Below, one piece after another: positions 8,431-18,549 of a DNA stretch of 64,000 bases. The position numbers and the translations under genes were made by a program. Source of the DNA: Vampirovibrionales bacterium (GTDB lineage Bacteria > Cyanobacteriota > Vampirovibrionia > Vampirovibrionales > Vampirovibrionaceae); contig JARXAD010000005.1 of NCBI GenBank assembly GCA_029866025.1, forward strand, positions 1-64,000, written 5' to 3'. How positions within the stretch are numbered: position 1 is the stretch's first letter; every line of letters starts with the position of its first letter. The notes below the pieces were generated by a model that made no database searches, was not told where the DNA came from, and worked only from the letters and a program-made list of their open reading frames with translations.

Positions 8431-10737
8431 ATGCGCGATTTTGACCTGCCCGTGGATATCCCCAAAAAATCAGAGCTGATGCAGCAGCAACGGCTGTGGG
8501 TGATATTACTGACGGTGCTTGGGTTTTTTGCCTTTATTTTGTTCTTGCTTTCTATCCAGTTGGGCGTGGTGTTGTCGGAAGGGGCGCGCCAGCTGCCGGA
8601 TATTCGCATTTTGGAAAATTATCATCCCAACCAAAGCACCCAGTTGTTTGACCGTGATAACAACCTGATTGCCAACATCCACGGCGATGAAGACCGCGTG
8701 GTGGTGCCGTTAGCCCAAATTTCCCCCAACATTCAGCGAGCGGTAATGGCCATTGAAGACAACCGTTTTTACCAGCACAACGGAGTGGATATTAAAGGCA
8801 CCGTGCGAGCCTTGGCAACCAACTTTACCGGCGGCGATGTGCAGGGTGGCAGTACCATTACCCAGCAATTGGTCAAAAACCTGTTCCTTAGCCCAGAGCG
8901 CTCTTACGGGCGAAAAATTGCAGAAGCGGTGCTGGCACTGCGGGTAGAGCGCCATTATAAAAAAGACAAAATTATGGAGATGTACCTGAACCAAGTGTAT
9001 TGGGGAAACCACGCCTATGGCATTGAAAAGGCGGCGCGGCGTTACTTTCGGGTTCCAGCCAGTGAGCTGTCGGTGGCGCAAGCCTCCTTGCTGGCAGGGT
9101 TACTCAAAGCACCGGAAGGCTTATCGCCCTATGTGTATGCCAAGGCGGCACGGCAACGCCAATTGGCGGTGATTGCTAAAATGGTGGAGCACGGCTACAT
9201 TACTCAAGCCCAAGCCCGAGAAGCCCGCTTGGAGAAGTGGAATTTAAAGGGCCAAGAAGACAAAGCCAGTAAATATCCGTTTTTTGTGGCCCATGTCATT
9301 CAAGAATTGATGAGCCGCTACGGGGAAGACGTGGTACGCCGTGGAGGCTTAAAAGTTTACACTACGTTGAATCCTGTGGCTCAGGAAGCTGCCGAGATGG
9401 CGTTAATCAAGCGTGTAAATGAGCTGCCCAAGTCATCCCACGTCAGTAACGGGGCTTTGGCCGCTATCGATGTAAACAGTGCGGAAATTGTGGCGTTGGT
9501 GGGGGGCGTGGATTTTGCCAAAAGCCAGTACAACAATGCCACCCAGGCACGGCGGGCGGCAGGCAGCCAATTTAAGCCCTTTGTGTACCTTACCGGCTTA
9601 CGCTTGGGGTTGATTACGCCGGAGAGCCCCATCACGGATCGTCCCATTCATTTTTCTACGGGCAGTGGCACGTGGAGCCCCAAAAATTGGGACGGGCGTT
9701 ATATGGGCGCTATGACGGTGCGTCGGGCGCTGGTACTGTCTCGCAACACCACCACGGTGCAGGTGGGCATGAAGGTGGGCATTGACGAAGTGATTAAAAC
9801 GGCTCGCTTGGCGGGCATTACCTCTCCCATTGAGCCGAACTTTGCCAGCTTGCTGGGGGCCAGTGGGATTCCGCCGTTAGAAATGGCCACCGCCTTTGCC
9901 ACCTTTGCCCGCGAAGGGGTGCGCATGTTCCCCACCGCCATTCGCCGGGTGGAAAACGTAGCAGGCGAAGCCCTGACCATTGAAAAACCCATTCCCGAGC
10001 AAGTGCTAAATCCGGATTCGGTGGCACAATTAAACAGCATTTTGGTGGATGCCGTGGAAGTGGGAACCGGCAAGGCGGCACGGCTGCCCAACCGGCCGGT
10101 GGCGGGTAAAACGGGCACCACGGATAAGGTCCGAGACATTTGGTTTACGGGTTACACCCCCGATTTGGTGGCCACGGTGTGGATGGGCAATGAAAAATAC
10201 GTGCCCTTGAGGGGTGTGTTTAGCAGCGATGCCGTAAAAGTTTGGCACGACTTTGCAGCCGCCTATTATGAGGCCAACGGCAAGCCACCCACTGATTTTA
10301 GAGGGGTAACCAACACGCGCACCAGTGGCCATGGTGTGACGTTGGTGGACTTAAACCCTGCAGAACCCCCCCATGAAGGAGCCGTGGAGTTGCGCCCTGC
10401 TAATCCAGTAATGCCCAGCACACTCACTCCGTCGTTGCCTGCACCAACCCAGTCCGTAACACCCTCGACCACCAATGGATTATCGGTCAATGGCGCATCT
10501 TCGGCAGGTAAGAAAGCTCAATCAGGTGGTGTTGCTCCTCCACCCATTAAATCTGCTGGAGCAAAAGCCACGCCCCAACCCTCTATGGTAAGTGAGCCTG
10601 CGACACCGACCCCGGAGCCTAAAAAACGGTTGCTCCAACGATTGCTACCCGATAAAAAAGACAGCTCCAAGGTAGAGGTTAAACCTGCGGCTAAGCCGTC
10701 TGCCAGTGGCGTCCCCCCGGTGCCGGATCCGGGGTAG
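8431..10737 (+). CDS. ponA: Class A penicillin-binding protein (PBP1A type)
   Basis: This bifunctional enzyme polymerises and cross-links peptidoglycan in the periplasm. The 768-residue protein has a short cytoplasmic N-terminus, one membrane anchor (about residues 25-50), a GT51 glycosyltransferase domain with catalytic Glu109 in AIEDNRFYQHNG and the GGSTITQQLVKNL motif, and a transpeptidase with the serine motif S379-QF-K382, S437-R-N439 and K560-TGT. All catalytic motifs are intact. About 130 C-terminal residues are Pro/Ala/Lys rich and probably disordered. It follows glyS by six bases and ends on an intrinsic terminator, so glyS and this gene probably form one transcript. Confidence 0.96.
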   Translation: MRDFDLPVDIPKKSELMQQQRLWVILLTVLGFFAFILFLLSIQLGVVLSEGARQLPDIRILENYHPNQSTQLFDRDNNLIANIHGDEDRVVVPLAQISPNIQRAVMAIEDNRFYQHNGVDIKGTVRALATNFTGGDVQGGSTITQQLVKNLFLSPERSYGRKIAEAVLALRVERHYKKDKIMEMYLNQVYWGNHAYGIEKAARRYFRVPASELSVAQASLLAGLLKAPEGLSPYVYAKAARQRQLAVIAKMVEHGYITQAQAREARLEKWNLKGQEDKASKYPFFVAHVIQELMSRYGEDVVRRGGLKVYTTLNPVAQEAAEMALIKRVNELPKSSHVSNGALAAIDVNSAEIVALVGGVDFAKSQYNNATQARRAAGSQFKPFVYLTGLRLGLITPESPITDRPIHFSTGSGTWSPKNWDGRYMGAMTVRRALVLSRNTTTVQVGMKVGIDEVIKTARLAGITSPIEPNFASLLGASGIPPLEMATAFATFAREGVRMFPTAIRRVENVAGEALTIEKPIPEQVLNPDSVAQLNSILVDAVEVGTGKAARLPNRPVAGKTGTTDKVRDIWFTGYTPDLVATVWMGNEKYVPLRGVFSSDAVKVWHDFAAAYYEANGKPPTDFRGVTNTRTSGHGVTLVDLNPAEPPHEGAVELRPANPVMPSTLTPSLPAPTQSVTPSTTNGLSVNGASSAGKKAQSGGVAPPPIKSAGAKATPQPSMVSEPATPTPEPKKRLLQRLLPDKKDSSKVEVKPAAKPSASGVPPVPDPG

Positions 10738-10757
10738 CCCGTCAAGGCGGGCTTTTT
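10736..10757 (+). terminator. Rho-independent terminator after the PBP gene
   Basis: A 6-bp stem, AGCCCG/CGGGCT, with a 6-base loop is followed immediately by a run of T. It begins at the stop codon of the penicillin-binding protein gene. Confidence 0.85.
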
Positions 10758-10979
10758 ATAGTGGCCTGTTGCGTAAATTTCTAAAATTAACACCTTTCTT
10801 TGTTGAGGGGCCAGCCCCTAAACCCTCCACGCACAGGGACTGCGGCCCTTGTGTATCCCGCAATGAATCTATTTCTTAAAAATGGTATTTTGAGTAACTC
10901 TTCTAAAGTTAAAAGAGTCATGTGCGCGGCTGCAATACCTTTAGCTTTAAGCAGGTGGTTTGTAGCTTATTTAAACTCT

Positions 10980-11216
10980 TTAGAGTTCTTCGGCGCGCTC
11001 GGCCAGCTCTAAGGCGCTGTAGACGAGAAACCCGCCCAAAATTATGGACTTAGGGTCGCCGAGGTTCATGGTTTGGGCCACTTCTAACAATAGGGTGTTT
11101 ACCTCGGGGTTTTCTTCCCGAAGCTTGTTGAGCATGGACCGTTTCCAGTCATCGGGGCTGGCTTCCAGCTGAGCTTTCAGCACATTCAGCAAATCTTCAG
11201 TCACGATGGGCAGCAT
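10980..11216 (-). CDS. Small conserved-looking protein, unknown function
   Basis: I do not recognise this 78-residue protein. It is mostly helical, with an acidic amphipathic N-terminal half (TEDLLNVLKAQLEASPDDW) and a C-terminal half ending in a moderately hydrophobic segment (SIILGGFLVYSALELAERAEEL). The frame is open for another 34 codons upstream, but the ATG used here has GAAAGG at good distance and the upstream peptide is Arg/Cys-rich and unlike a protein. The gene is divergent from the helicase gene, with about 190 bases between them that must hold both promoters. Confidence 0.65.
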   Translation of the reverse strand: MLPIVTEDLLNVLKAQLEASPDDWKRSMLNKLREENPEVNTLLLEVAQTMNLGDPKSIILGGFLVYSALELAERAEEL

Positions 11217-11408
11217 ACAGGTGGCCTTTCGCCGCCAACGGCAGCGTATCAATGAGGTAACCTCAGTATAGCGCAAGTGGTACATCTGCTGCCCTCGGGA
11301 GGGTATGGTCTCAACCATTGAACCCAGAGTGCTTCGGGCTGTGAATCTTCCGGTAAATCCGTAACAATATCGTGTGACGCGACCCCCCGAAACAGGTATG
11401 ATGGCCCC

Positions 11409-14400
11409 ATGACCTTAGACGTTGCCACCATTGAACAAGAGGCTATTTTGCAAGACAGACCCACTGCCTGTTATGCGGAAGGGCCTTTGGGTAGCGGAAA
11501 AACTCAATGGCTGGTGGAAGGCATTGCAACGTTGCTGGGTCACGGTGTTTGCAGCGATAGCATTCTGGTGTTGTGCAGTAATCACACACGGCAGCAAGCC
11601 TTTGCCGACCGATTGCTGGCCTTAACACCGGGGGCACTGGGCGATGTGCCTTGCATGACCTTTGCGGGATTGGTGCGAAAAATGTTGGGCTTGTTTTGGC
11701 CACGGGTAGAAGCTCGCCTAGCCCGGTTGGCGGGGTCGGCAGTGATTACGCCGTCCCTCACGGGGTTTGAAGAAACAGAACAATTATTGGGGCGTTTGAT
11801 TGCAGACCATCGCCTTCGACATCCTGTCGCCTTTGCCGATTTTTCCGGCACCGAGCAGGCCCTCATCAATCAGCTCATTCGCCGGTTGCGGTTGCGGGCC
11901 GAAAATAATTTGACCCGCGAACAAATGTGGGAGCGATCACGCTTGCTGCAAGAGCCTTGTTTGGATGACGTGATGGCGGTAGAAAAAGCCTTGGACAGAG
12001 CTAGTCTCAGCCTCCGTATGCTGGATCCGGCCCGCCAATTAGAAATTTTTCACACGCTGGTCAAAGACGATCCCGTCATTCAAAGCTACTTAACCAGCAC
12101 CATCCGTCATTTGGCGGTGGATGATGTGGACGAGACCACGCCCAGTCAGCAAGCGTTTGTCAGTTGGTTGTCGCCTCAAGCGGCGTCCGTGCGTATGACG
12201 GTAGACGTGCAGGGCGGCTCTCGGCGGGGGTACCTCAATGCCTTCCCCTATGACTGGCCCGCGTTAAAGGCGCTGGTACCGGGTGAAACCGTCGTGCTAG
12301 AGCGCACCGATGCGGTGGCGCAGTCTGCGGGTCAACTTCTCAGCCATTGGTTGCAAACCCCCATAGAGTCTGATGAACATTACCCTGTTGGCGTCTTTAA
12401 AACAGGTGGAGTCTACCCGACGCGCTTGGAAACGTGGGATGCCGCCTTGCAATGGGTGATGGATTGGCTAGAGGCGGGGGAATCGTCGGGCGATTTGGCT
12501 TTGGTGCTGCCCCGCCATGATGTACTGGCCACCGAGTATTTGGTGAATGCCTTGCGTCAGCGTGGTATTGCGGCCCAAACCTTGGCTGGCACCCAGCGAC
12601 CCTTGGATGATGCACTGGCGCGATGCTATGTGTTGACGTTGCAACAGCTCCACGCGCGGAGGTGGGCTTCATCTGCTTTTGGACCCTTGAGCGCGTTGGA
12701 TGTGATGACTCTGTTGACTCAGCTATTACGGGTGGATGTGGTAGCACCGGAGTCGGTGATGCCCTTGGTGCAGGCTATTACAGCGTATGAGGCGACCGTA
12801 AGCCAACGTATTAAAGCCATGCAGGGCGCGGAATTGGACAGCGCTAACTTATTCCCCTTGTGGCCCACCTTGGAAGAAATTCCAGCCACGGAAACCTTTC
12901 GGTGGGAAAAGCTGCCGCCTATTGCCGTGCAACGCTACAATCAGTACCGATCGGCCCTCAATCATTGGCAAGACAAACCCTTTGCCCGACAAATTTATGG
13001 TGTCTTTCAAGAGGCCATTAGCCCATTTGTGCTTACCTTAACGCCTACCACCGCCATTCAAACCCTCATCAAACGGGCAGAAAGCTTTACCCAGGCCACG
13101 GATCGATTGCTTGGATTGGAAGGGAATGCCAGCCGGGGAGAACAAGACCCCGTGAAAGATTGGCTACTGGCGGTGCGCCAAGGCCAAATGGCAGATACGC
13201 CTTCCACACCCCGACAAGAAAACACGGCCGCCGTGATTATTGGCACGCCCCAAAAACTCATTGACGTGGAAGCCCGCCGAAAGCACATGGCGTGGCTGGA
13301 TGTGGCTAGCCGCGAGTGGGCCCGTAGTGACAACGCACCCTTGTACAATGCATGGGTGCATTCGGCTTACTGGGATTATCTTTCAGAGAATCAACCCGAA
13401 AACGAACCCCTGATGCTGACGGATGAACACAACCGCCAGTTGATTCGGCGGCGGGCCGGGCATTTAACACGTACCTTGGCGTTGCTGGCCACCGAATCCA
13501 TTAGCGTGTTTACCAGCACGCGCGATGATCAAAACCGCGAACAGGCAGGGGATTTGGAAGCCTGTTTGCGAGATGTGATGGCGGGGCGTTCGGCAGTGGC
13601 CGGTTCGTCGGTGGATTCATCCCAGGCGCTAAAAAATTATCCAGCCTTGCGGGCGGATCAACTGCCGGTGCTGGATTACCAAGGCGGCACTATGGCCATT
13701 GCGGCAGTACCGGGTGCGGGTAAAACCTTTGTGAATGTGGCCCTTATCCTTAAACTCATTGCCGAAGGTGTGGGGGGCGAAGCCATCCCTGCCGAGTCTA
13801 TTTTGGTATTGACGTATATGGACAGTGCGGCTCGAACCTTGCTGGGTCGCTTGCAGCGCCAGTTGGGCGCCAACAGTGCTTTGCCCGCCGTGTCAACCAT
13901 TCATGGTCTGGCCTTTCGCTTGCTTACAGAAAACGATCGCTTTCGGCGCTTCCCCGAATTGGGGGATGAGCTGACCTTGATGGATGAATTTGAGCAGCAA
14001 CGCTTGTTAGAAGCCGTGGTGAGTAAAAACATTCCCCCGTTGTTTGCCGATAAGCCTAACCAGTGGCTGCGCTTGTGCCAGCGCTTGCTGGGGGATGCCA
14101 AAACCTATCGGGTGTCTCCCCAAGATTGGGCAAATGCCTTGGCGCGCTATTCTTCGGAATCCGTGACCCAGTTGTTTTCTGGTTTGGATGAAAAGCACCG
14201 GCCTGCCGCGTGGAATTTACTGTCGGCCATGCAACCCGTGTACTCTGCGTATCAGCAGGCGTGCCAGCAGCGTGGCCTCATTGATTTTACGGATTTGATT
14301 GGCTACGCCATTCGTTTGCTGGAAGAAGATGCGGACGTGCGACACCTCATTCAGCAGCGCTACCGTGTGATTTTAGAAGACGAAGCCCAGGATTCCTCTC

Positions 14401-15773
14401 ACTTGTTGCAACAGCTTATTGCACTTATGGGTGGAGCTTCTGATGGCAAGCGACCTAACCTTATTCGCACGGGAGACACCAACCAGTCCATTACCACGTC
14501 TTTTACAGCGGCGGATCCCTCGGTGTTTCGGGCGTTTTTAAAAGAGGCGGATACCACGGTGGTGATGGATGGCAGCGCCCGGTGTGCCCCCGCTATTATG
14601 GCCTTGGCCAATCAGTGGATGCGATTGTGTGGCGAGCAAGGCCCTTTGGCGAATGCCTTTGACCCGGTGGACATGACGCCCGTCGTTCCAGCCACCGACG
14701 GTGGGATGAAAAACCCAGACATGTTACTGCCGGTGGAGGCGCACCGGTTGGCCACCAGTGCTGCCGAGCGCACGTTTTTGGTGGAGCGCTTGGGGCAACT
14801 GAAGGCCCAATATCCTAATCATACCCTTGCTGTGCTGTTGCCCACCAACGACGATGTACTGACCTTGACCCAACAACTGCAAGAGGCAGGCCTTCCCGCC
14901 GTGTGCCTCAGTGAACAACTCAATACCCAGACGGTGTTTCAGGTGTTGCGCCACTTGGTCCACGTGTTGGCACAGCCTACGCAAATTCATCACGCTCATG
15001 CCTTACTAGAAGCACTCCACTTAGCAGGGCGCTTGCCCACCCACGGTTTGCTGGAAGATGGACCGACACTGGACGCGTGGCAGCAAGCTGTGACGTCTCA
15101 AACCTTATGGTTTGGCGATGACTGGCCCCACCCCGCCTTGATGCAGTGGGTGTATGACGTGCGCGAATGCCAAAGCCTAACACTGGGAGGCAATTTGGCC
15201 CACATGCTGTTGGTGGCTACCCAGCGCTGGTTTACTACGCCTACCGAACGTAGCAATGGCTGGCTGTGCGCCCTAGAAGTGCAACGGTTTTTGCAGTCTC
15301 AGCCCACCAGTGATCCCGTGGCCCAAGTGGCGGCCCATTTGGATCGGTTGCATGCAGCGCGGCGCTTTCGTCAGCCCTTTGGCGATCCACTAGACACGCT
15401 GGATGCCAGCGTCATTCAAGTGATGACACTTCATAAATCCAAGGGGCAAGAGTTTGATGTGGTGCTGTTGCCCAGTCTCGTCAGTGCCGAGTTCACCTCC
15501 GGCTGGGATGAACGCTTGTCTTACGGGTTCCATCAACTGCTATCAACGGGATTTACCCGAACCCCTGCCGAACTTATCCATTTGCGGCAAGAAGAGCGCG
15601 CGCGTTTGTTGTACGTGGGCATAAGCCGCGCCAAAAAAGGGCTAATTGCTACCACGTCGGCTCAGGTCACCAACCGCATGGGGCAAACGCGGGCTAAACA
15701 GCCGGCCCTGGTGTTTGAGATGCTGGAAGCCTCTACCCAACCTGCTAGAGGAGAAGCCGTCTCGTGTGGTTAG
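11409..15773 (+). CDS. Two-motor UvrD/AddAB-like superfamily 1 helicase
   Basis: The 1454 residues carry two helicase modules in tandem. The first keeps a Walker A (G25-PLGSGKT) but has a degraded motif II, V237-DDVDE in place of DEAQD, and no recognisable motif V or VI. The second is complete: Walker A PGAGKT (768-773), TIHGLAF, motif II DEAQD (991-995), GDTNQS, SARC, motif V TLHKSKGQEFD (from 1340) and motif VI YVGISRAKK (from 1402). AddAB and AdnAB use two separate chains, one weak and one active motor; here both sit on one chain. The end overlaps an Fe-S nuclease gene by ten bases, so the pair probably forms a double-strand-break end-resection complex. The function is inferred; the helicase family is clear. 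Confidence 0.9.
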   Translation: MTLDVATIEQEAILQDRPTACYAEGPLGSGKTQWLVEGIATLLGHGVCSDSILVLCSNHTRQQAFADRLLALTPGALGDVPCMTFAGLVRKMLGLFWPRVEARLARLAGSAVITPSLTGFEETEQLLGRLIADHRLRHPVAFADFSGTEQALINQLIRRLRLRAENNLTREQMWERSRLLQEPCLDDVMAVEKALDRASLSLRMLDPARQLEIFHTLVKDDPVIQSYLTSTIRHLAVDDVDETTPSQQAFVSWLSPQAASVRMTVDVQGGSRRGYLNAFPYDWPALKALVPGETVVLERTDAVAQSAGQLLSHWLQTPIESDEHYPVGVFKTGGVYPTRLETWDAALQWVMDWLEAGESSGDLALVLPRHDVLATEYLVNALRQRGIAAQTLAGTQRPLDDALARCYVLTLQQLHARRWASSAFGPLSALDVMTLLTQLLRVDVVAPESVMPLVQAITAYEATVSQRIKAMQGAELDSANLFPLWPTLEEIPATETFRWEKLPPIAVQRYNQYRSALNHWQDKPFARQIYGVFQEAISPFVLTLTPTTAIQTLIKRAESFTQATDRLLGLEGNASRGEQDPVKDWLLAVRQGQMADTPSTPRQENTAAVIIGTPQKLIDVEARRKHMAWLDVASREWARSDNAPLYNAWVHSAYWDYLSENQPENEPLMLTDEHNRQLIRRRAGHLTRTLALLATESISVFTSTRDDQNREQAGDLEACLRDVMAGRSAVAGSSVDSSQALKNYPALRADQLPVLDYQGGTMAIAAVPGAGKTFVNVALILKLIAEGVGGEAIPAESILVLTYMDSAARTLLGRLQRQLGANSALPAVSTIHGLAFRLLTENDRFRRFPELGDELTLMDEFEQQRLLEAVVSKNIPPLFADKPNQWLRLCQRLLGDAKTYRVSPQDWANALARYSSESVTQLFSGLDEKHRPAAWNLLSAMQPVYSAYQQACQQRGLIDFTDLIGYAIRLLEEDADVRHLIQQRYRVILEDEAQDSSHLLQQLIALMGGASDGKRPNLIRTGDTNQSITTSFTAADPSVFRAFLKEADTTVVMDGSARCAPAIMALANQWMRLCGEQGPLANAFDPVDMTPVVPATDGGMKNPDMLLPVEAHRLATSAAERTFLVERLGQLKAQYPNHTLAVLLPTNDDVLTLTQQLQEAGLPAVCLSEQLNTQTVFQVLRHLVHVLAQPTQIHHAHALLEALHLAGRLPTHGLLEDGPTLDAWQQAVTSQTLWFGDDWPHPALMQWVYDVRECQSLTLGGNLAHMLLVATQRWFTTPTERSNGWLCALEVQRFLQSQPTSDPVAQVAAHLDRLHAARRFRQPFGDPLDTLDASVIQVMTLHKSKGQEFDVVLLPSLVSAEFTSGWDERLSYGFHQLLSTGFTRTPAELIHLRQEERARLLYVGISRAKKGLIATTSAQVTNRMGQTRAKQPALVFEMLEASTQPARGEAVSCG

Positions 15774-16567
15774 AAGCAAACGAATCCACCACGCCGTGGC
15801 GGGTATCGGTCAATCAACTGAAGACGTGGCACAAGTGCCAACGCCGTTTCGAGCTCCATCATTTGCGCCAACTGCAATGGCCATCGGATCCCAGCAATTT
15901 TGCTTACGGCCAAGCGGTCCATACGTTGATGGATTACCAATCCAGAGATTTAGACTGTGCACCCTTGCTAGCCGTGGCCAGCATGCAGGTGCAGCAGGCA
16001 TGGCAGTGGCTGCTGGCCGATGACACCTGCCACTGGCCCGTGATTGCCAGTGAGTGGGGCTTTACAGTGCCTGCGCCCGAACATTCGTTGCTAAAAAACG
16101 CCGTGCTGGTAGGACGCATGGATCGTATCAGTCGTTCGCCCGATGGCGTGGTGGCATTGATTGATTGGAAAACAGGCACAGCCGTGCCAAAAGACCCGGT
16201 GAATGATTGGCAAACGCGGGTGTATTTGTACGCTTTAGCCGAAGCACGTTCTCACTTGGGGTTGAATGAAACACCACTGGACGCCATTAAATTTCGCTAT
16301 GTGGCTGTAAAAAACGGCATTCGCCACACAGATGTGCCTTACAGTGAGGCTTTTCACGATGAAACGCGCGAGCGTTTGATAGAGGCCTTGGTGGCGATGG
16401 CCACCGCGACCTGTTACCCCTTGCCCGAAACGTGCCCCGACCGCTATTGCGGGTATCGGAAAGTGTGCGGTATTGAAAACACCGAGGGTTTGGAAGCCTC
16501 TCAAGGCTTGGCATCGGAGAGGACCCACACCAACGCGTCGGTATCCAGCCAGCCCCGAGCCGAATGA
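15764..16567 (+). CDS. RecB/AddB-like PD-(D/E)XK nuclease with Fe-S cysteines
   Basis: This 267-residue protein looks like a free-standing version of the nuclease domain normally fused to AddB or AdnAB. It shows the catalytic Asp in VGRMDR (D120), D134-W-K136 in LIDWKTG, and the QxxxY motif (QTRVYLY). One cysteine near the N-terminus (C25, in KCQRRF) and three near the C-terminus (C224, C229, C235) match the iron-staple arrangement that holds a 4Fe-4S cluster in AddB and Cas4, although the first C-terminal spacing is four residues rather than two. It starts at a GTG inside the helicase gene, so translation is coupled. No cas genes are nearby, so a Cas4 role is unlikely. Confidence 0.88.
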   Translation: MWLEANESTTPWRVSVNQLKTWHKCQRRFELHHLRQLQWPSDPSNFAYGQAVHTLMDYQSRDLDCAPLLAVASMQVQQAWQWLLADDTCHWPVIASEWGFTVPAPEHSLLKNAVLVGRMDRISRSPDGVVALIDWKTGTAVPKDPVNDWQTRVYLYALAEARSHLGLNETPLDAIKFRYVAVKNGIRHTDVPYSEAFHDETRERLIEALVAMATATCYPLPETCPDRYCGYRKVCGIENTEGLEASQGLASERTHTNASVSSQPRAE

Positions 16568-18549
16568 GGCCATAGGCGAACCACGGGCACTTGCTGAAAT
16601 GCAATGGCTTGTGGGTTATCAGCATGCCCATGACGTTGTTGGTAATAGCGCGCTTCGGGAACAGCTTGTAAGAGGGATGTGTGTTTATTGTAGGGTGAAG
16701 GCGCTGGGGTCTTGTGTACAGACTGACTTAGGCTGTGCCATAAGGTTTGTACAACAACCTGTTGAGACGACAGAGAAAGGCTTTTATCCAACGTAAGCAG
16801 AGGAAAAGGGACACCCCGCGGAATAGGGATAGCGAGACTGGCTGGAAGGTGAGGGTTGGGTTGCACCCAAGGCAAAATACCCGTGTGCACTATCATGCAC
16901 CCCCACAAAATGCTGGCTGCTGTTAGTCCCAGTCCTTCTTGGCCCGTAAGTCGGTGGCCGCGCAATAACAGCCCAAACCCCAAGATAATTAAAGACAGCA
17001 ACCAGCCGCTCACAGCCAGCTTCCACCAAGCTACTTCCCAAGCCACCTTACCCACAGAGAGGGATAATAGGGTTTGATTGTCGTTGCCACTCACCCACGG
17101 TAAGGTATCGGGGCACCATTGAAAGAGGAGAATAGCAGCACCCAGCCCGCCAAGAATGAGGGTAACCCCAAGGGCATCCAGCCAGCGTAAGGCGCTGCCC
17201 CTTAAGGGCGCTTCTGCATTCAGGGTGGTTAGTGTTTGCCCAATGCCAATGCACAGCCAAACTGCCGATAACGGAGGAGAGGATACGGTAATACCCAAGA
17301 GAATACCACCCACCCACACTTTTTTAGGCCAGCAAAGGGCTGGCTGGGCTCGTTTTTTGCCGAATCCTGGGGTGGGTGATGACAGGGTATTAGAGGCTTG
17401 CCAGGAGCGAAGATGTGCTGCCGTGGGATGAAAAATAATCACGACAAGGGCGACGACCAGCCACAAGCCTCCCAGTGAAAAGAAGGTTGATAAGGTCCAC
17501 TGCTGCCAGCTTAACCAAGGCAACAGAGAGGAGACTGTTGGCAGGGCATGAACAAGTATGAGGGGCTTGTGAAGGCTTAAAGATGCTAACCCACTGAGTA
17601 ACATCATTAAAATAGCGATGATGCAAAAGGGTCTTAACATACTAGATGTAGCGAAAGTGCTGTGAGGCTTGGCTTGATAGCACACCTTGGCGCAAAGCAG
17701 CACCGTTGCCAGTGCCCCTATTAATCCACCAAGGCCTAATACCCAAAGGCTGACCCCCAGCAGACACCCGAGTACAACAGGGGGCGTTAGCCACGGAAGC
17801 TTCCACGACACCCACCATCCTGACGGTTCGTTACGGGGGTGACGTGAAGGCCGAAGGGAAGTGGGTGACGACGCAATAATGCTTGGGGCGTTTAATAGCA
17901 GCAACGTCCACACATAGCCTTGCCAGCCCGTTCCCGTTAGCAGGCTTTCCCACAAAGCGGGGTGGGTGGCTAGTATGGTAAGGGCTCCCCAGCGGGCAAC
18001 GGGTGGCCAGCCCCAACGGTGTAATAAAGTTCGCAACGTTGCCATCCACAACAACATTCCTATCAAGGCAATAGTAGCGGGTGTTGCTTTAACAGCTTGT
18101 TGAGTGAGTGTTTGAATGACCGGCGCAGCCCAAGAGAATGTCCAGATAATTGAAAGATTGTGACCCAAAGCCAAAAAGCTTTGATTGAAAGAAAAAACCA
18201 GCATGCAAAATAGTGAGGGCCATTCCCAGGGCGGCTTGGCAAAGGCGTCCAAAATAGAAACACTCAGGGTGATGTAATCGGCTAACAGTTGTTGTGTAAA
18301 CGCTATGTCAGCCCAAGGGTTCCAGCTGCTTTGGGCAAGCGCCAAGGCGCTAATGCCCATTAGCAAGCTTAACGTTAAGGGCCATCGCCACGCGGGCGAA
18401 TGTTGGTGCAGGCCCGACTGCCAAAAAGCAAAGCCAGTGGGTGTGGCGGGGGTTTGGGATGAAGAAAGGGATGGCATCAGTGAGTGTTTAATGGTGGATG
18501 GGATGGGGCGGCGTTGGTTTTGTCTAGGGAGAAGCGTTCGCTTCGGCAC
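16501..18549 (-). CDS. Large polytopic membrane protein, unknown function
   Basis: I do not recognise this 682-residue protein. It has roughly a dozen hydrophobic segments rich in Leu, Trp and Ala, then a soluble C-terminal tail of about 110 residues. Many short hydrophobic stretches are separated by Pro/Ser/Arg-rich loops, as in multi-spanning transporters or lipid-linked sugar transferases, but no catalytic motif is visible. The GTG start overlaps the end of the recombinase gene by 26 bases; an ATG 24 codons in is an alternative, and neither has a good ribosome site. Its 3' end overlaps the convergent nuclease gene by 67 bases. Confidence 0.7.
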   Translation of the reverse strand: MPKRTLLPRQNQRRPIPSTIKHSLMPSLSSSQTPATPTGFAFWQSGLHQHSPAWRWPLTLSLLMGISALALAQSSWNPWADIAFTQQLLADYITLSVSILDAFAKPPWEWPSLFCMLVFSFNQSFLALGHNLSIIWTFSWAAPVIQTLTQQAVKATPATIALIGMLLWMATLRTLLHRWGWPPVARWGALTILATHPALWESLLTGTGWQGYVWTLLLLNAPSIIASSPTSLRPSRHPRNEPSGWWVSWKLPWLTPPVVLGCLLGVSLWVLGLGGLIGALATVLLCAKVCYQAKPHSTFATSSMLRPFCIIAILMMLLSGLASLSLHKPLILVHALPTVSSLLPWLSWQQWTLSTFFSLGGLWLVVALVVIIFHPTAAHLRSWQASNTLSSPTPGFGKKRAQPALCWPKKVWVGGILLGITVSSPPLSAVWLCIGIGQTLTTLNAEAPLRGSALRWLDALGVTLILGGLGAAILLFQWCPDTLPWVSGNDNQTLLSLSVGKVAWEVAWWKLAVSGWLLSLIILGFGLLLRGHRLTGQEGLGLTAASILWGCMIVHTGILPWVQPNPHLPASLAIPIPRGVPFPLLTLDKSLSLSSQQVVVQTLWHSLSQSVHKTPAPSPYNKHTSLLQAVPEARYYQQRHGHADNPQAIAFQQVPVVRLWPHSARGWLDTDALVWVLSDAKP

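Noticed and set aside
10800-11012. 70-codon plus-strand frame
   Set aside because: No ribosome site, odd composition, and its end lies over the real minus-strand gene.
15764-16567. Cas4 and a CRISPR system
   Set aside because: The nuclease has Cas4-like cysteines, but no repeats or other cas genes exist here and it overlaps a helicase gene.
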